The notes: generated by a model not told the origin, from the letters alone. A stretch of DNA of 64,000 nt from Govania unica (GCF_027920805.1 NZ_JANWOI010000001.1:434001-498000), one strand, 5' to 3'. Shown: positions 31,547 to 41,348, counted from the stretch's first letter. Made by a program: numbers and translations.

Positions 31547-32953
31547 ATGTCTGAGAATTTCGACGTTGTTGTGATCGGCGCGGGCCCTGGCGGTTATATC
31601 GCGGCCATTCGTGCGGCACAGCTGGGCCTGAGCGTCGCCTGCGTTGAAAAGGATGCGACACTCGGCGGCACCTGTCTGAATGTCGGGTGCATTCCGTCGA
31701 AGGCGCTCCTTCATGCGTCGGAAGTTTATGACCATACCGGCCACGGCACGGCTGAGCTTGGGGTGAAGGTCACGGGCGTCTCGCTCGACCTCGCGGCCAT
31801 GCAGGGCTTTAAAACCAAAGTGGTCGACAGCAACACGGCCGGCATTGCCTTCCTGTTCAAGAAAAACAAGGTCACGCATCTGCGCGGCCTTGGCACCATC
31901 AAGGCGGCAGGCGTGGTGCAGGTTACCGACACTGACGGGAAAACCCGCGACGTTGGAGCCAAGAAAATTGTCATCGCCACCGGTTCGGTGCCATCGTCGC
32001 TGCCGGGCGTGGAGATCGACGAAAAACGCATCCTGTCATCGACGGGCGCTCTGGCGCTGCCCGAGGTGCCGAAGCATCTTGTGGTCATCGGCGCGGGCGT
32101 GATCGGGCTTGAGCTTGGCTCGGTATGGCGTCGTCTTGGGGCTGAGGTGACGGTGGTTGAATATCTCGACCGCATCACCCCCGGCATGGACCTTGAAGTC
32201 ACCAAGGCGTTTGAAAAGTCGCTGACCAAACAGGGTCTCAAGTTCAAGCTCTCGTCCAAGGTGACGAGCGTGACGTCTGATAAAAAGGGCGCGAAGGTCA
32301 CGTTCGAGCCGGTTGCGGGCGGGGACGCTCAGACTCTCGAAGCTGATTATGTTCTGGTGGCCGTGGGCCGCAAGCCGCTGACCACCGGGCTCGGCCTTGA
32401 AGCTGCGGGCATCAAGACCGACAAGCGCGGCATGGTCGAAGTCGACGATCATTTCGAGACCAATGTGAAGGGCATCTATGCCATCGGCGACGTGATCCGT
32501 GGCCCCATGCTCGCGCATAAGGCCGAGGAAGAAGGCGTTGCTGTGGCCGAACTCATCGCCGGTCAGAAGCCGCATGTGAACTATGGCGTCATTCCGGGCG
32601 TCGTCTACACCATGCCGGAAGTGGCCAGCGTCGGGAAGACCGAGGAAGAGCTGAAGGACGCGGGCGTGAAGTATAACGTCGGCAAATTCCCCTTCATGGC
32701 CAACGGCCGCGCCAAAGCCAACGCCAACACCGAGGGCTTTGTGAAGATCCTGGCTGATGCCAAAACCGACCGTGTCCTCGGTGTTCATATCCTCGGCGCG
32801 GTTGCCGGAACCATGATCGCCGAAGCCGCCCTGGCCATGGAATTCGGTGCCAGCGCCGAAGACATCGCCCTTACCTGCCACGCCCACCCGACGCATCCCG
32901 AAGCCCTGAAGGAAGCGGCCCTCGCGGTGCATAAGCGGACGCTGAATATGTAA
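31547..32953 (+). CDS. lpd: Dihydrolipoyl dehydrogenase (E3)
   Basis: FAD enzyme that reoxidises lipoyl groups of E2. The 468 residues show FAD loop [19 protein letters not shown], redox disulfide [16 protein letters not shown] loop [19 protein letters not shown], and the dimer-interface His in CHAHPTHPE. It closes the mdh-sucCD-sucA-odhB-lpd cluster and is followed by a terminator. Confidence 0.98.
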   Translation: MSENFDVVVIGAGPGGYIAAIRAAQLGLSVACVEKDATLGGTCLNVGCIPSKALLHASEVYDHTGHGTAELGVKVTGVSLDLAAMQGFKTKVVDSNTAGIAFLFKKNKVTHLRGLGTIKAAGVVQVTDTDGKTRDVGAKKIVIATGSVPSSLPGVEIDEKRILSSTGALALPEVPKHLVVIGAGVIGLELGSVWRRLGAEVTVVEYLDRITPGMDLEVTKAFEKSLTKQGLKFKLSSKVTSVTSDKKGAKVTFEPVAGGDAQTLEADYVLVAVGRKPLTTGLGLEAAGIKTDKRGMVEVDDHFETNVKGIYAIGDVIRGPMLAHKAEEEGVAVAELIAGQKPHVNYGVIPGVVYTMPEVASVGKTEEELKDAGVKYNVGKFPFMANGRAKANANTEGFVKILADAKTDRVLGVHILGAVAGTMIAEAALAMEFGASAEDIALTCHAHPTHPEALKEAALAVHKRTLNM

Positions 32954-32976
32954 TTTCTGGTTATATCCGGATAGGG

Positions 32977-33007
32977 AAAAGGGAGAGCCTATGGCTCTCC
33001 CTTTTTT
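32977..33007 (+). terminator. Strong Rho-independent terminator after lpd
   Basis: AAAA, stem GGGAGAGCC (32981-32989), loop TAT, stem GGCTCTCCC (32993-33001), then six T. Confidence 0.92.
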
Positions 33008-33066
33008 GTTAACTCTCCGCGAACCTTCGCATTGTAAAATTTCGGGATGACGAAGGAGAGCAGACA

Positions 33067-33405
33067 ATGACCGATGGTATTTTATACCGGCATCCGGGGA
33101 CGGGGCGTGTGCAGATTGTGGCGCGGGGGTGGAGTTGGGGGTTGTTTCTGTTCTCCGGCTGTTTCGGGATTCCCTTGTTTTTTCGGGGTCTTGCGGTGTG
33201 GGGCGCGATCATGTGCGTGATCGGGGTGCTTGGGTTTTTGAGTTATATTCACCCGGATGGTGAGATCGCCGGGCGTCTATCCATGATGGTGTCGGTTATT
33301 TACGGGCTTGTGAGTCTGTGGCTTGGTTTTCAGGGCAATGCCATTGCCGCGGCGCATCTCGAGACCTGCGGATGGGAGAAGGTCGAGGTAGCTCTGCCGT
33401 CTTGA
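33067..33405 (+). CDS. Small membrane protein of unknown function, 112 aa
   Basis: Not recognised. About three membrane helices (residues 24-42, 45-62, 70-90) between a short polar N-terminus (MTDGILYRHPGTGRVQIVAR) and a polar tail. A clear GAAGGAGAG site (33050-33058) precedes the ATG, which supports real translation. It is single, convergent with xerC seven bases away. Confidence 0.7.
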   Translation: MTDGILYRHPGTGRVQIVARGWSWGLFLFSGCFGIPLFFRGLAVWGAIMCVIGVLGFLSYIHPDGEIAGRLSMMVSVIYGLVSLWLGFQGNAIAAAHLETCGWEKVEVALPS

Positions 33406-33412
33406 GGCTCGC

Positions 33413-34372
33413 TCAGGCCCCGGGATGATGTTTCTCATAGATTGAGACAAGATCGACGATATCGAGTTCGGTGTAATGCTGGGTCGAGGCGAGGCTTGCG
33501 TGGCCGAGCAATTCTTGAATGGTCCTGAGACCACCGCCCGCGCCCAACAGATGGGTGGCGAAGGAATGACGCAGGGCATGAGGCGTGGCCGACGGCGGCA
33601 GGCCGAGTCGGGCGCGTAGCCGTTGCATCAGGCGCTGGACGATACCGGATTGCAGGCGCTTGCCGCGCGCGCCATAGAATAGTGGGTCCTCAGCGGTTTT
33701 TGCATAGGGGCAGAGTTTGACATAGGCGTCGATGGCCTCGCGCACCACGGGCAGCAGGGGGACAATGCGTTCCTTACGGCCTTTGCCGAGAATGCGGAGT
33801 TCGTCAGTGGTGGGCAGATCACCGTGATTGAGCGACAGGCCCTCGTTGATGCGGAGGCCCGCGCCATAGAGGAGCGTGAGCACGGCCAGGTCGCGGGCGG
33901 CGAGCCAGGGTTCCTCGGCATCGAGTTCGGCTTCATCGAGCAGTTTAGCAGCATCCTCGACACTGACCGGGCGCGGCAGACGTTTCGGGCGCTTGGGGGA
34001 GCGTATGGCACTGATGGCGGCATTGCTCACGCCCTGGTCGCGGGCGAGAAAGCGGAAGAAGGTGCGCAGGCCTGAAAGCGCCCGGGCCTGGGATTGCGGG
34101 CTCAGGCCGTCATTGCGGCGATGGGCGAGGAAGGCGCGGTAATCCTTGAGGCTGAGCGCTTCAAGGTCCGCAACAGCCACCGGGCCGCCGAGATGCTGGT
34201 TCAGAAACCGCAGGAAGGTCGTGATCTCGCGGCCATAGCCGTCGAGGGTATGGGGTGACAAGCGTCGTTCGCTGTCGAGATTCTGCAGCCAGCCGTCCAC
34301 CAGCCGGATGACTTCCGGCGCGTAAAGGGCGGGGTCGAGCCCGGCGGTGATCAGCGCGCGCGTGCGAGCCAT
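33413..34372 (-). CDS. xerC: Tyrosine recombinase XerC
   Basis: XerC with XerD resolves chromosome dimers at dif. The 319 residues have an N-terminal core-binding SAM-like domain (about 15-110) and the catalytic domain with Arg in YGAGLRINEGLSL, the HALRHSFATHLL box, the LLGHASLASTQHYT box and the nucleophile Tyr in QHYTELDI. The neighbourhood with DUF484 is the classical xerC context. The start overlaps the DUF484 gene by 22 bases. Confidence 0.93.
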   Translation of the reverse strand: MARTRALITAGLDPALYAPEVIRLVDGWLQNLDSERRLSPHTLDGYGREITTFLRFLNQHLGGPVAVADLEALSLKDYRAFLAHRRNDGLSPQSQARALSGLRTFFRFLARDQGVSNAAISAIRSPKRPKRLPRPVSVEDAAKLLDEAELDAEEPWLAARDLAVLTLLYGAGLRINEGLSLNHGDLPTTDELRILGKGRKERIVPLLPVVREAIDAYVKLCPYAKTAEDPLFYGARGKRLQSGIVQRLMQRLRARLGLPPSATPHALRHSFATHLLGAGGGLRTIQELLGHASLASTQHYTELDIVDLVSIYEKHHPGA

Positions 34373-35097
34373 TGATCGAGCAGGCGTTCCACCGACGCGC
34401 CGGTATAGCGCAACAGTTCGGTGCCCTGACCGGGCGTGTAATAGTCGGGATCGCGGGAGCCCATGGCGAGAATACCGAGCGGGCGGTTGGGGCCGGGGGC
34501 TAAGCGCACCAAAGCCTCGGCACTGATAAGGCCGGCGGCCGGACCGAACACGGCACGCGACGCGGCGGTCAGGTGATCGCGCAACAGGATGGCGCCTTCG
34601 CGGCCCATGACGCGGGCCACGTCGCCGGGCTGCAGGCGCTGAGCGCCGGACGGCATCATGAGGTCAAAGGCATCGCCGGGCTCGCATTCAAAGCAGAGGG
34701 CCACGGCGTCCACATTCAGCATGTCAACCCAGTCGCTGGTGATGACATGGGCGAGAGTGTCGAAGCTATCGGCGTCGAGCGCGCTCAGCAGCGCCGCGTG
34801 AACCTGTTGCTGACTGGTAAGATTGGCCCGGCTCGCAAGCATGAGGGCGTCGCGATACTGATCGAGCAGTTCGACGTCCTGTTGCAGGCGGTCGAGCATA
34901 TAATGCTGGAAGTCGATGACATTCTGGCCGCGATTATAGCGCGGCGGAGTCAGGGCGTGGAGCAGATCGGCATTGTCGACCAGAAAGTTTGGATTGCTGG
35001 CGAGGAAATCCCGGACCTGCTCGATGGTGAGGCCGAGAAATACATCCTGTCTTTCTGTCTGCACTGTCCACTCCTTTACGTCGTCGGATGAAGACAT
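34351..35097 (-). CDS. DUF484 family protein
   Basis: 248 residues of the DUF484 (YigA) family, a GAF-like fold of unknown function that regularly precedes xerC in Proteobacteria. Seen here: FLASNPNFLVDNADLL at the N-terminus, the YMLDRLQQDVELL helix and the GILAMGSRDPDYYTPGQGTELL end. The first 15 residues are polar and variable. Co-transcription with xerC is likely from the overlap. Confidence 0.88.
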   Translation of the reverse strand: MSSSDDVKEWTVQTERQDVFLGLTIEQVRDFLASNPNFLVDNADLLHALTPPRYNRGQNVIDFQHYMLDRLQQDVELLDQYRDALMLASRANLTSQQQVHAALLSALDADSFDTLAHVITSDWVDMLNVDAVALCFECEPGDAFDLMMPSGAQRLQPGDVARVMGREGAILLRDHLTAASRAVFGPAAGLISAEALVRLAPGPNRPLGILAMGSRDPDYYTPGQGTELLRYTGASVERLLDQWLARAR

Positions 35098-35185
35098 TAG
35101 CGGACGGGAATTGAAGAACCCTTAATTGAAAAGGTTAATGAACCCCGTCCGCAAACTATTTTAGCAGGTCAGATCAGGGCCGTCC

Positions 35186-35839
35186 TTAAGCAATCGTCTG
35201 GCCGGTTTTTTCCCAGTCGGCGAGGAAGGCGGCGAGGCCCTTCTCGGTCAGCGGGTGATAGTAAAGCTTGTGCAGGATATCCGGCGGCACGGTGCAGACA
35301 TCGGCGCCAATCAGGGCGGCATCGACGATATGCATGGGGTGCCGCACGCTGGCCACCAGAATTTGGGTCGCGAAGTTGTAGTTGTCGTAAATCTGGCGGA
35401 TATCCTCGATCAGCTTCATGCCGTCCTGGGCGATGTCATCATGACGGCCGATGAAGGGCGAAATGAAGGTCGCGCCAGCCTTGGCGGCGAGGAGGGCCTG
35501 AGCGGCCGAGAAGCAAAGCGTCACATTGACCATGGTGCCGTCGGTGGTCAGCGCCTTGCAGGTCTTGAGGCCGTCGACGGTGAGCGGCACCTTGATGGTG
35601 ATGTTGTCCGCGACTTTGCGCAGCTTTTCGGCCTCGCGCATCATGGCGTCATGCTGGAGCGCGGTCACTTCGGCGCTGACCGGACCGTCGACGGTGGCAC
35701 AAATTTCTTTGAGCACTTCAAAGAAATCGCGGCCGGACTTCGCGATCAGCGAGGGGTTGGTGGTCACGCCATCGAGAAGGCCGGTCGAGGCCAGCTCGCG
35801 GATGGCGGCCACGTCTGCGGTATCGACGAAAAATTTCAT
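35186..35839 (-). CDS. fsa: Transaldolase / fructose-6-phosphate aldolase family protein
   Basis: Small (217 aa) class I aldolase of the TalC/FSA group: [34 protein letters not shown], Schiff-base Lys in [17 protein letters not shown], and [19 protein letters not shown]. Many bacteria use this form as a true transaldolase in the pentose phosphate pathway, so FSA activity cannot be told from sequence here. It is transcribed away from priA across a 171-base gap. Confidence 0.92.
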   Translation of the reverse strand: MKFFVDTADVAAIRELASTGLLDGVTTNPSLIAKSGRDFFEVLKEICATVDGPVSAEVTALQHDAMMREAEKLRKVADNITIKVPLTVDGLKTCKALTTDGTMVNVTLCFSAAQALLAAKAGATFISPFIGRHDDIAQDGMKLIEDIRQIYDNYNFATQILVASVRHPMHIVDAALIGADVCTVPPDILHKLYYHPLTEKGLAAFLADWEKTGQTIA

Positions 35840-36010
35840 TGGGGCACCTGTTTGACTGGATCCGTATCTCGCCGGGGTACCCTGATTCGGCCCTCGAAAG
35901 CAAGTCGCCGGGTCAAGTCCTTGTCAGGGGGAGGCGGATGTCTTGTTGAGCGGACTTCAGTTTAGCATATAGTCTCGGCAATCGTTCATGGTCTGGCGCA
36001 GAGAGCAATA

Positions 36011-38179
36011 GTGGCCGAAACAGTCAGAATCAGTGTGCTTTTACCCCTGCCGCTCGCGGGTGCCTTCGATTATCTGGATTCTGGCCTCGGGCTTGCTCCC
36101 GGTGATTATGTGGAGGTGCCACTTGGCGGCCGCCAGGTGATCGGGGTGGTGTGGGACGGCGCGCCCGAGGGTAAGACGCCGACCGCACGCCTGAAGCCGG
36201 TGACGGCCCGACTCGATGCGCCGCCGATGCCCGAGGTGACGCGGCGCTTTGTCGCCTGGGTCGCGGGCTATGTGCTGGCGCCGCCGGGTGCGGTGCTCAA
36301 GATGGCTATGAGCGTGCCGGAGGCGTTGCGTCCGGCACCGCTGAAGACGCTTTATCGGCGGGGCGGGCCGTTGCCCGCGCGCATGACCACGGAACGGCAG
36401 GCGTTGCTGGATGCGTTGATTGATGACCTGCCGCGCTCAGTGCGGGATCTGTCCGCCCTGGCCTATGTGGGTGAGGGGGTGGTGCGCGGATTGATCGAGG
36501 GCGGCACCCTGCTTGGGGTCGAGGTGGCGGCGCATGACCCCTATCCGATGCCGGATCTGAGCCTTGCGGGGCCAATTCTGTCGCCTGCGCAGATGGCGGC
36601 GGCGGGGGAGCTTATGGAGGCGGTCGGGCAGGGATTCCGGCCCATTCTGCTCGAAGGCGTCACCGGATCTGGCAAGACCGAGGTTTATTTCGAGGCCATG
36701 GCCCGGGCGCTTGAAAACCCACAGGCGCAGGTTCTGGTGCTGTTGCCGGAAATCGCCCTGACGGCGCAATGGCTGCAACGGTTTGCCGATCGTTTCGGGG
36801 TCGAGCCGGTGCTGTGGCATTCGGGGCTTACGGATGGCGAACGGCGGCGCGCCTGGCGGGCGGCGGCGGACGGGCAGGCGCGGGTGGTTGTGGGGGCGCG
36901 GTCGGCGCTGTTTCTGCCATTTCCCGCGCTCGCGCTCATTGTCGTCGATGAAGAGCATGACGCCGCCTTTAAGCAAGAAGAAGGGGTCATTTACCAGGGC
37001 CGTGATATGGCGGTGGTGCGGGCGCAGCAGGGCGCGATCCCGGTGGTGCTGGCCTCGGCCACGCCGGCGCTTGAAACCGTGTCCAATGTGCGCCGTGGCC
37101 GCTATGCCCATGTGCATCTGCCGGAACGCCATGGTGAGGCCGTGCTGCCGGAGGTGACGGCTATCGATCTGCGGCGCACCGGCCTGCCGCGCGGGGGGTT
37201 CCTGGCCCAGCCCCTGCGCGATGCCCTGCTTGCGACGGTGGCGGCGGGGGAGCAGGCTTTGATGTTCCTCAACCGGCGCGGTTATGCGCCGCTCACCCTG
37301 TGCCGGACCTGCGGTCATCGCATGGAATGTCCGCAATGTTCGGCCTGGCTTGTGGAGCATCGCGGGGCCGGGCGCTTGCAATGTCATCATTGCGGTTATG
37401 CGACACGGCTGCCGTCAGCCTGCCCCGAATGCGAGGCCGAAGGGCAGTTCGCTGCCTGTGGTCCCGGGGTTGAACGCATCGCCGAGGAGGTCGCGGCGCT
37501 CGCCCCCGACCTTCGTGTCACCGTGCTGTCGAGCGATCTCATGGCCTCGCCCAAGGAATTTGCGGCGGTGATTGACGATATCACCCAGCATCGCGTGGAT
37601 TGCATCATCGGCACGCAGATGGTGACCAAGGGTTATCATTTTCCGAAACTGACGCTGGTCGGCGTGGTTGATGCTGATCTTGGCCTCGCCGGTGGCGATC
37701 TCCGGGCGGCGGAGCGTACCTATCAGCAGCTCAGCCAGGTGGCCGGACGGGCCGGGCGGGAGGCTTTGCGGGGGCGTGTGCTGATGCAAACCTATATGCC
37801 GGAACATCCGGTGATGGCGGCGCTCATTTCCGGCGATCGCGATGCTTTTATCGAGGCCGAATTGCAGGCGCGCGAAGATCATGGCATGCCGCCGTTTGGA
37901 CGGCTCGCCGGGTTGATCGTTTCGGGTGAAGAAGCCGACGCGGTGACGCGTCATGCTCGCAAGCTGAGCCAGACCGCGCCTGTGGGGATCGGCGTTTCCG
38001 TGCTCGGGCCGGTACCTGCGCCGCTCGCGCTGTTGCGCGGGCGGCATCGTTGGAGGCTGCTGGTCAAAGCGGCCCGGGATATCGATCTGCAACGCATGCT
38101 GCGCGACTGGATCGCCCGGGCGGGCACGGACCGCAAAGTCAGGGTGCAGATCGACATCGATCCCTATGGGTTCATGTAG
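36011..38179 (+). CDS. priA: Primosomal replication protein N' (PriA helicase)
   Basis: PriA restarts collapsed replication forks. The 722 residues include Walker A EGVTGSGKTEVYFEAM, the DEEH box VVDEEHDAAFKQ, the Zn-binding cysteines CRTCGHRMECPQCSAW and CHHCGYATRLPSACPECEAEG, and a C-terminal helicase core (QVAGRAGR). The start is GTG at 36011 (VAETVRISVLLPLPLAGAF), where the conserved N-terminal DNA-binding domain begins. Confidence 0.96.
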   Translation: MAETVRISVLLPLPLAGAFDYLDSGLGLAPGDYVEVPLGGRQVIGVVWDGAPEGKTPTARLKPVTARLDAPPMPEVTRRFVAWVAGYVLAPPGAVLKMAMSVPEALRPAPLKTLYRRGGPLPARMTTERQALLDALIDDLPRSVRDLSALAYVGEGVVRGLIEGGTLLGVEVAAHDPYPMPDLSLAGPILSPAQMAAAGELMEAVGQGFRPILLEGVTGSGKTEVYFEAMARALENPQAQVLVLLPEIALTAQWLQRFADRFGVEPVLWHSGLTDGERRRAWRAAADGQARVVVGARSALFLPFPALALIVVDEEHDAAFKQEEGVIYQGRDMAVVRAQQGAIPVVLASATPALETVSNVRRGRYAHVHLPERHGEAVLPEVTAIDLRRTGLPRGGFLAQPLRDALLATVAAGEQALMFLNRRGYAPLTLCRTCGHRMECPQCSAWLVEHRGAGRLQCHHCGYATRLPSACPECEAEGQFAACGPGVERIAEEVAALAPDLRVTVLSSDLMASPKEFAAVIDDITQHRVDCIIGTQMVTKGYHFPKLTLVGVVDADLGLAGGDLRAAERTYQQLSQVAGRAGREALRGRVLMQTYMPEHPVMAALISGDRDAFIEAELQAREDHGMPPFGRLAGLIVSGEEADAVTRHARKLSQTAPVGIGVSVLGPVPAPLALLRGRHRWRLLVKAARDIDLQRMLRDWIARAGTDRKVRVQIDIDPYGFM

Positions 38180-38189
38180 GTCGGCGATC

Positions 38190-39368
38190 TCAGATAGTGG
38201 CGCCGTCCGGAGTTTCGGGATCTTGGTCGGTGACGTCTTCGATCTGGACGTCGTCCTCATCGGATGCGTCGTCTGATGCGTAGAAATAATCGAAGACTTT
38301 GTTGCAGACGAAATTCATGGCCGGTTGCACGACGATGAGCCCCAGTCCGTAAGCGAGGGACAGGCCCCAGTCGCGGAATAGGAACGTGGCGTTTCCACCG
38401 ACGCAATTGTCCCGCACATCGGCGCCGCTGTAATTTCCTGTCGTATTGGTGAGGTTATAGAGCTGATCCCGACCTTCCGGGCCGCAGTAGTTTTCAAGCA
38501 GATAGCCGCCACTGTACCAGGCGGATGAGACCGTCGCCGTCACCGCAAAGACGCGGGTCAGCATGTTGCGGATGGTGCCGAAGACATAGGGGCGTTTTTC
38601 ATCAAACGGATTCGGCTGGCAGCTATAGAATTTCTTGAAGGATGTCGCAACACCGTCATGCTCGGGTTTGAGGATGACAGAGCCGCGGTAACATTGGCGC
38701 AGGCCGACGCCAAGCGCGCCCATCACCGGGCCGGTGAACTGGGTGGCGATGGAGAGAACAATTTGCTGAGTACCGAGGTTGGTGTCGCCAAGGACAGACA
38801 GGGTTGAGCCGGATACCGTGCCTGAAGCTAGGAGCGAGAGCGGCAGCAGTGCATATTTGCTGATATTGGCATGTTGCTCTCTTTTTGATTCCGGAATGTC
38901 TTCTCCCGGTGGTTTCAGGAGGCTCGTGAACAGAATGCGCATATTGTCATTGGCGATAACTCCGCTGCCCCCGGCGAGAAGAAGGATGAGGAGAGGGCTT
39001 GCTTGAGTATAGCGGATGATCAGCCCGCTCGCCAACGTCGTGGCTCCGTAGGAGCAGGTATAAATGGCCGTTTCGATGCCGATCGATTTCCACAACGCTC
39101 CGCATTGCGCGGCCGCAGACAGGGCTTCATTCGGTTCTGCTTCGGTTGCGTCCTGGATTTGGGACAGTGTGTCGCTTGGAATGTCGCTGACCGGGTGCAG
39201 TGCGAATGTGGCGTTGTCATGCACAGCTGTGGATAGGACAAGATCATCCGGATCATTGAGCGCGGCTTTTTCTATGGCATCCGGATCCGTCGGGGATTGG
39301 AAAGGGACGATGAGAAACAGGGGATCATTTTTGGAATCTTCGCGCGGGGATTTTTCAGATGTGTCCAT
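38190..39368 (-). CDS. Multi-pass membrane protein, paralogue of 40122-41261
   Basis: Unrecognised family. The frame is open to 39500, but the ATG at 39368 gives 392 residues, avoids overlap with the upstream gene, has GGTCAGG about nine bases before it and yields an N-terminus (MDTSEKSPRED) like that of the paralogue (MEDSKQPE). A hydrophilic N-terminal 85 residues precede about six membrane helices. Four cysteines match the paralogue: 89 (AAQCGA), 226 (RQCYRGSVIL), 295 and 322; the last two bracket a 26-residue polar loop. Other shared blocks are RILFTSLLKPP, LGDTNLGTQQ and NKVFDYFY. The tail is acidic. Inner-membrane location is inferred. Confidence 0.75.
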   Translation of the reverse strand: MDTSEKSPREDSKNDPLFLIVPFQSPTDPDAIEKAALNDPDDLVLSTAVHDNATFALHPVSDIPSDTLSQIQDATEAEPNEALSAAAQCGALWKSIGIETAIYTCSYGATTLASGLIIRYTQASPLLILLLAGGSGVIANDNMRILFTSLLKPPGEDIPESKREQHANISKYALLPLSLLASGTVSGSTLSVLGDTNLGTQQIVLSIATQFTGPVMGALGVGLRQCYRGSVILKPEHDGVATSFKKFYSCQPNPFDEKRPYVFGTIRNMLTRVFAVTATVSSAWYSGGYLLENYCGPEGRDQLYNLTNTTGNYSGADVRDNCVGGNATFLFRDWGLSLAYGLGLIVVQPAMNFVCNKVFDYFYASDDASDEDDVQIEDVTDQDPETPDGATI

Positions 39369-39453
39369 GATGTCAGACCTGACCTTACCTAATGAGGTTA
39401 AACTGTCTCGCGGCATGACGGGTTCAGGCATGGTTTGTGATAAAGACTGCGAG

Positions 39454-40116
39454 CTAGGAGTTCGGAAAGGCGTGATTGACGCTTGAAATATGGGCATCAT
39501 CTTCCCGGATCAGCAGCATGGGCATGGCGCGGATGCCGCGACTGAGGGATCGTAACGGGACTTGCTCAAATCGCGCGGTGTCGTGGTTCGGCATGTAAAT
39601 ATCCCGGTCAATCACCAGTGGGTACCCAGCTGTGAAGACACGGCGGCTTATCAGGGTGAAAGGCTCGGCCGCCTGGGGCAGGTGAATGACGGGGGTTGAC
39701 CGATAGTCTTGCTGCAACCTCCCGAGATATGTGAAGGCATAAAGCTCCCGGTCCCGGGGCACGTAATTTCGAGCAAGCAGAGCAAGATAGCGCGCCTCGC
39801 GGATGTCGAGGGTTTCTTGAAATTTGGCAAGAAACGCCGCATAGGCGCCCTGCGGGCGACGTTGCCACCAGCGCGCGTCATGGGCTGCCGAGGCGCGGTC
39901 GCGGACAAAATATAATCCGGCGCCGGTGGGATGGGAAAAATCCTCGGCCGCTGTCATCAGGCGTGGAATTATATCGAGCAGAAAAGCGCAATGAAAAACC
40001 GCAGGCTGTGTTTCGGTGGCGCGCCCCAATCGGTCATAGCGGCCGAGAAAAAGATCGGTGACGGCAGAGGCAAAAGCCGCACCGATTTTTCTCTCGGCAT
40101 GCAAGCGGGACAGCAT
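39454..40116 (-). CDS. Hypothetical soluble protein, 220 aa, between the two membrane paralogues
   Basis: Not recognised. No signal peptide or membrane segment; Arg-rich with patches of aromatic residues (LFLGRYDRLG, RWWQRRPQGAYAAFLAKFQ, LLARNYVPRDRELYAFTYLG). The C-terminal half (from about residue 130) looks beta-rich. Its ATG follows the stop of the upstream membrane-protein gene by five bases, so the two are almost surely cotranscribed, though no strong ribosome site is seen. Codon use on this strand is coding-like and the other strand has no long frame. Confidence 0.65.
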   Translation of the reverse strand: MLSRLHAERKIGAAFASAVTDLFLGRYDRLGRATETQPAVFHCAFLLDIIPRLMTAAEDFSHPTGAGLYFVRDRASAAHDARWWQRRPQGAYAAFLAKFQETLDIREARYLALLARNYVPRDRELYAFTYLGRLQQDYRSTPVIHLPQAAEPFTLISRRVFTAGYPLVIDRDIYMPNHDTARFEQVPLRSLSRGIRAMPMLLIREDDAHISSVNHAFPNS

Positions 40117-40121
40117 GGCGG

Positions 40122-41261
40122 TTATTGTTGATGGAAGGTTTCGAGTTCTTCCTCATCCTGCATTGTCGGATAGAAGTAATCATAGACCTTGTTGAGTGCA
40201 TTATTCAGGACCGGTTCGACGATCAACATGCCGACGGAATTTGCCAAAGAAAGGCCAATCTCCCGGAACAAATAGGTCGCGCTGCCGCCTGTGCAATATG
40301 TATTGAGGTCGTCGTTGGTTATGGTGCCGTTATTGGCAAGAATATTCTCGAGATCGGCTTTCCCGTCGATGCAAAAAGTCTGAATGGCTATGGTGTTTGT
40401 CAGGATGAGAGCGAGCGCTGTTCCACTTAGGATGAGCCCACGATTGAACGTGTCACGGGCCATGCCCCAGCGATGGCTGCGATGGTTGTCTTGCGGGTTT
40501 GGCTGGTCGCTGTAGGCTCGGTTGAAAGCGTCCTTCACCGCAGGGTATTCAGGATCGATGATGATCGAGCCCTTCAGGCAGGTGCGGGTTACGCTGCGCA
40601 GGCCAAGCATGAGGGGCCCGACGAATGTCGCGGCCGTGGCGCCAACGACCTGTTGCGTGCCAAAGTTGGTATCTCCAAGATATGTAAGAACGCCACCGAC
40701 GGCGCCGCCCCCGATCACCCAGGACAACGGCATGAAGGCATATTTATTGAGCCGGTCAAAGAGCGCTTTTTTATCGTCGGGGAGGTTGTCTGCGGGCGGT
40801 TTTATCAGACTATTGAACAGAATGCGCGCGTTCGGCATGGAGGCGACAGCGAAGCCAGTCATTGCAAGCTTTGTGGCAAGTATATCGAATCCGGCAAAGC
40901 GGATCAAAAGACCCGTGGCAATCATCGTGCCCCCGTAAGAGGACATGTAAATGATTGTTTCCGCACCCAGAGACCTCAGGAAAGCCCCGCAATAAGCGGC
41001 CCGCGTCAGGGATTCATCGATTTCAATGCCGGAAAGGTCTTTGATAGTATCGACGGTTTCGGTCGGATCGTTGTACACGCCATAAAAATGGATGGTCGAT
41101 TTTTTAAGTTGATCCTTGAGCGAGGTTTCTTCGTCGAGGCGAGCGTGGTCTTTATTCATGGGCTGAATGCGCAAAAAAGCCTCATCAAGCGCGACGGCAT
41201 CCAGAGGAGCCTTGGTCGACATCATGATGATATTTGCTTCGGGTTGCTTGGAATCTTCCAT
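40122..41261 (-). CDS. Multi-pass membrane protein, paralogue of 38190-39368
   Basis: 379 residues of the same unrecognised family: polar N-terminus of about 85 residues, then about six hydrophobic helices, and an acidic tail. Cysteines 91 (AAYCGAFLRSLGAET), 228 (TRTCLKGSIII), 297 and 323 align with those of the paralogue; 297 and 323 bracket a 25-residue polar loop followed by GG. Shared blocks: RILFNSLIKPP, LGDTNFGTQQ, REIGLSLA and NKVYDYFY. It is the first gene of the three-gene leftward cluster; upstream DNA is decayed and AT-richer. Confidence 0.75.
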   Translation of the reverse strand: MEDSKQPEANIIMMSTKAPLDAVALDEAFLRIQPMNKDHARLDEETSLKDQLKKSTIHFYGVYNDPTETVDTIKDLSGIEIDESLTRAAYCGAFLRSLGAETIIYMSSYGGTMIATGLLIRFAGFDILATKLAMTGFAVASMPNARILFNSLIKPPADNLPDDKKALFDRLNKYAFMPLSWVIGGGAVGGVLTYLGDTNFGTQQVVGATAATFVGPLMLGLRSVTRTCLKGSIIIDPEYPAVKDAFNRAYSDQPNPQDNHRSHRWGMARDTFNRGLILSGTALALILTNTIAIQTFCIDGKADLENILANNGTITNDDLNTYCTGGSATYLFREIGLSLANSVGMLIVEPVLNNALNKVYDYFYPTMQDEEELETFHQQ

Positions 41262-41348
41262 GGTTCAATACTGCCTGCAATATCTGGTTAAAAACCGAAT
41301 TGCAGGTATGACGCGAGGCAAGGCTTGTTTGTGATTACAAAAGAAAAT

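Noticed and set aside
33413-34372. xerC as a mobile-element integrase
   Set aside because: The DUF484-xerC context and length are those of the chromosomal dimer-resolution recombinase; no tRNA or attachment repeats are nearby.
39368-39500. Earlier start at 39500 for the membrane protein at 38190
   Set aside because: It would overlap the upstream gene by 47 bases and add 44 residues absent from the paralogue; the ATG at 39368 matches the paralogue's N-terminus better.
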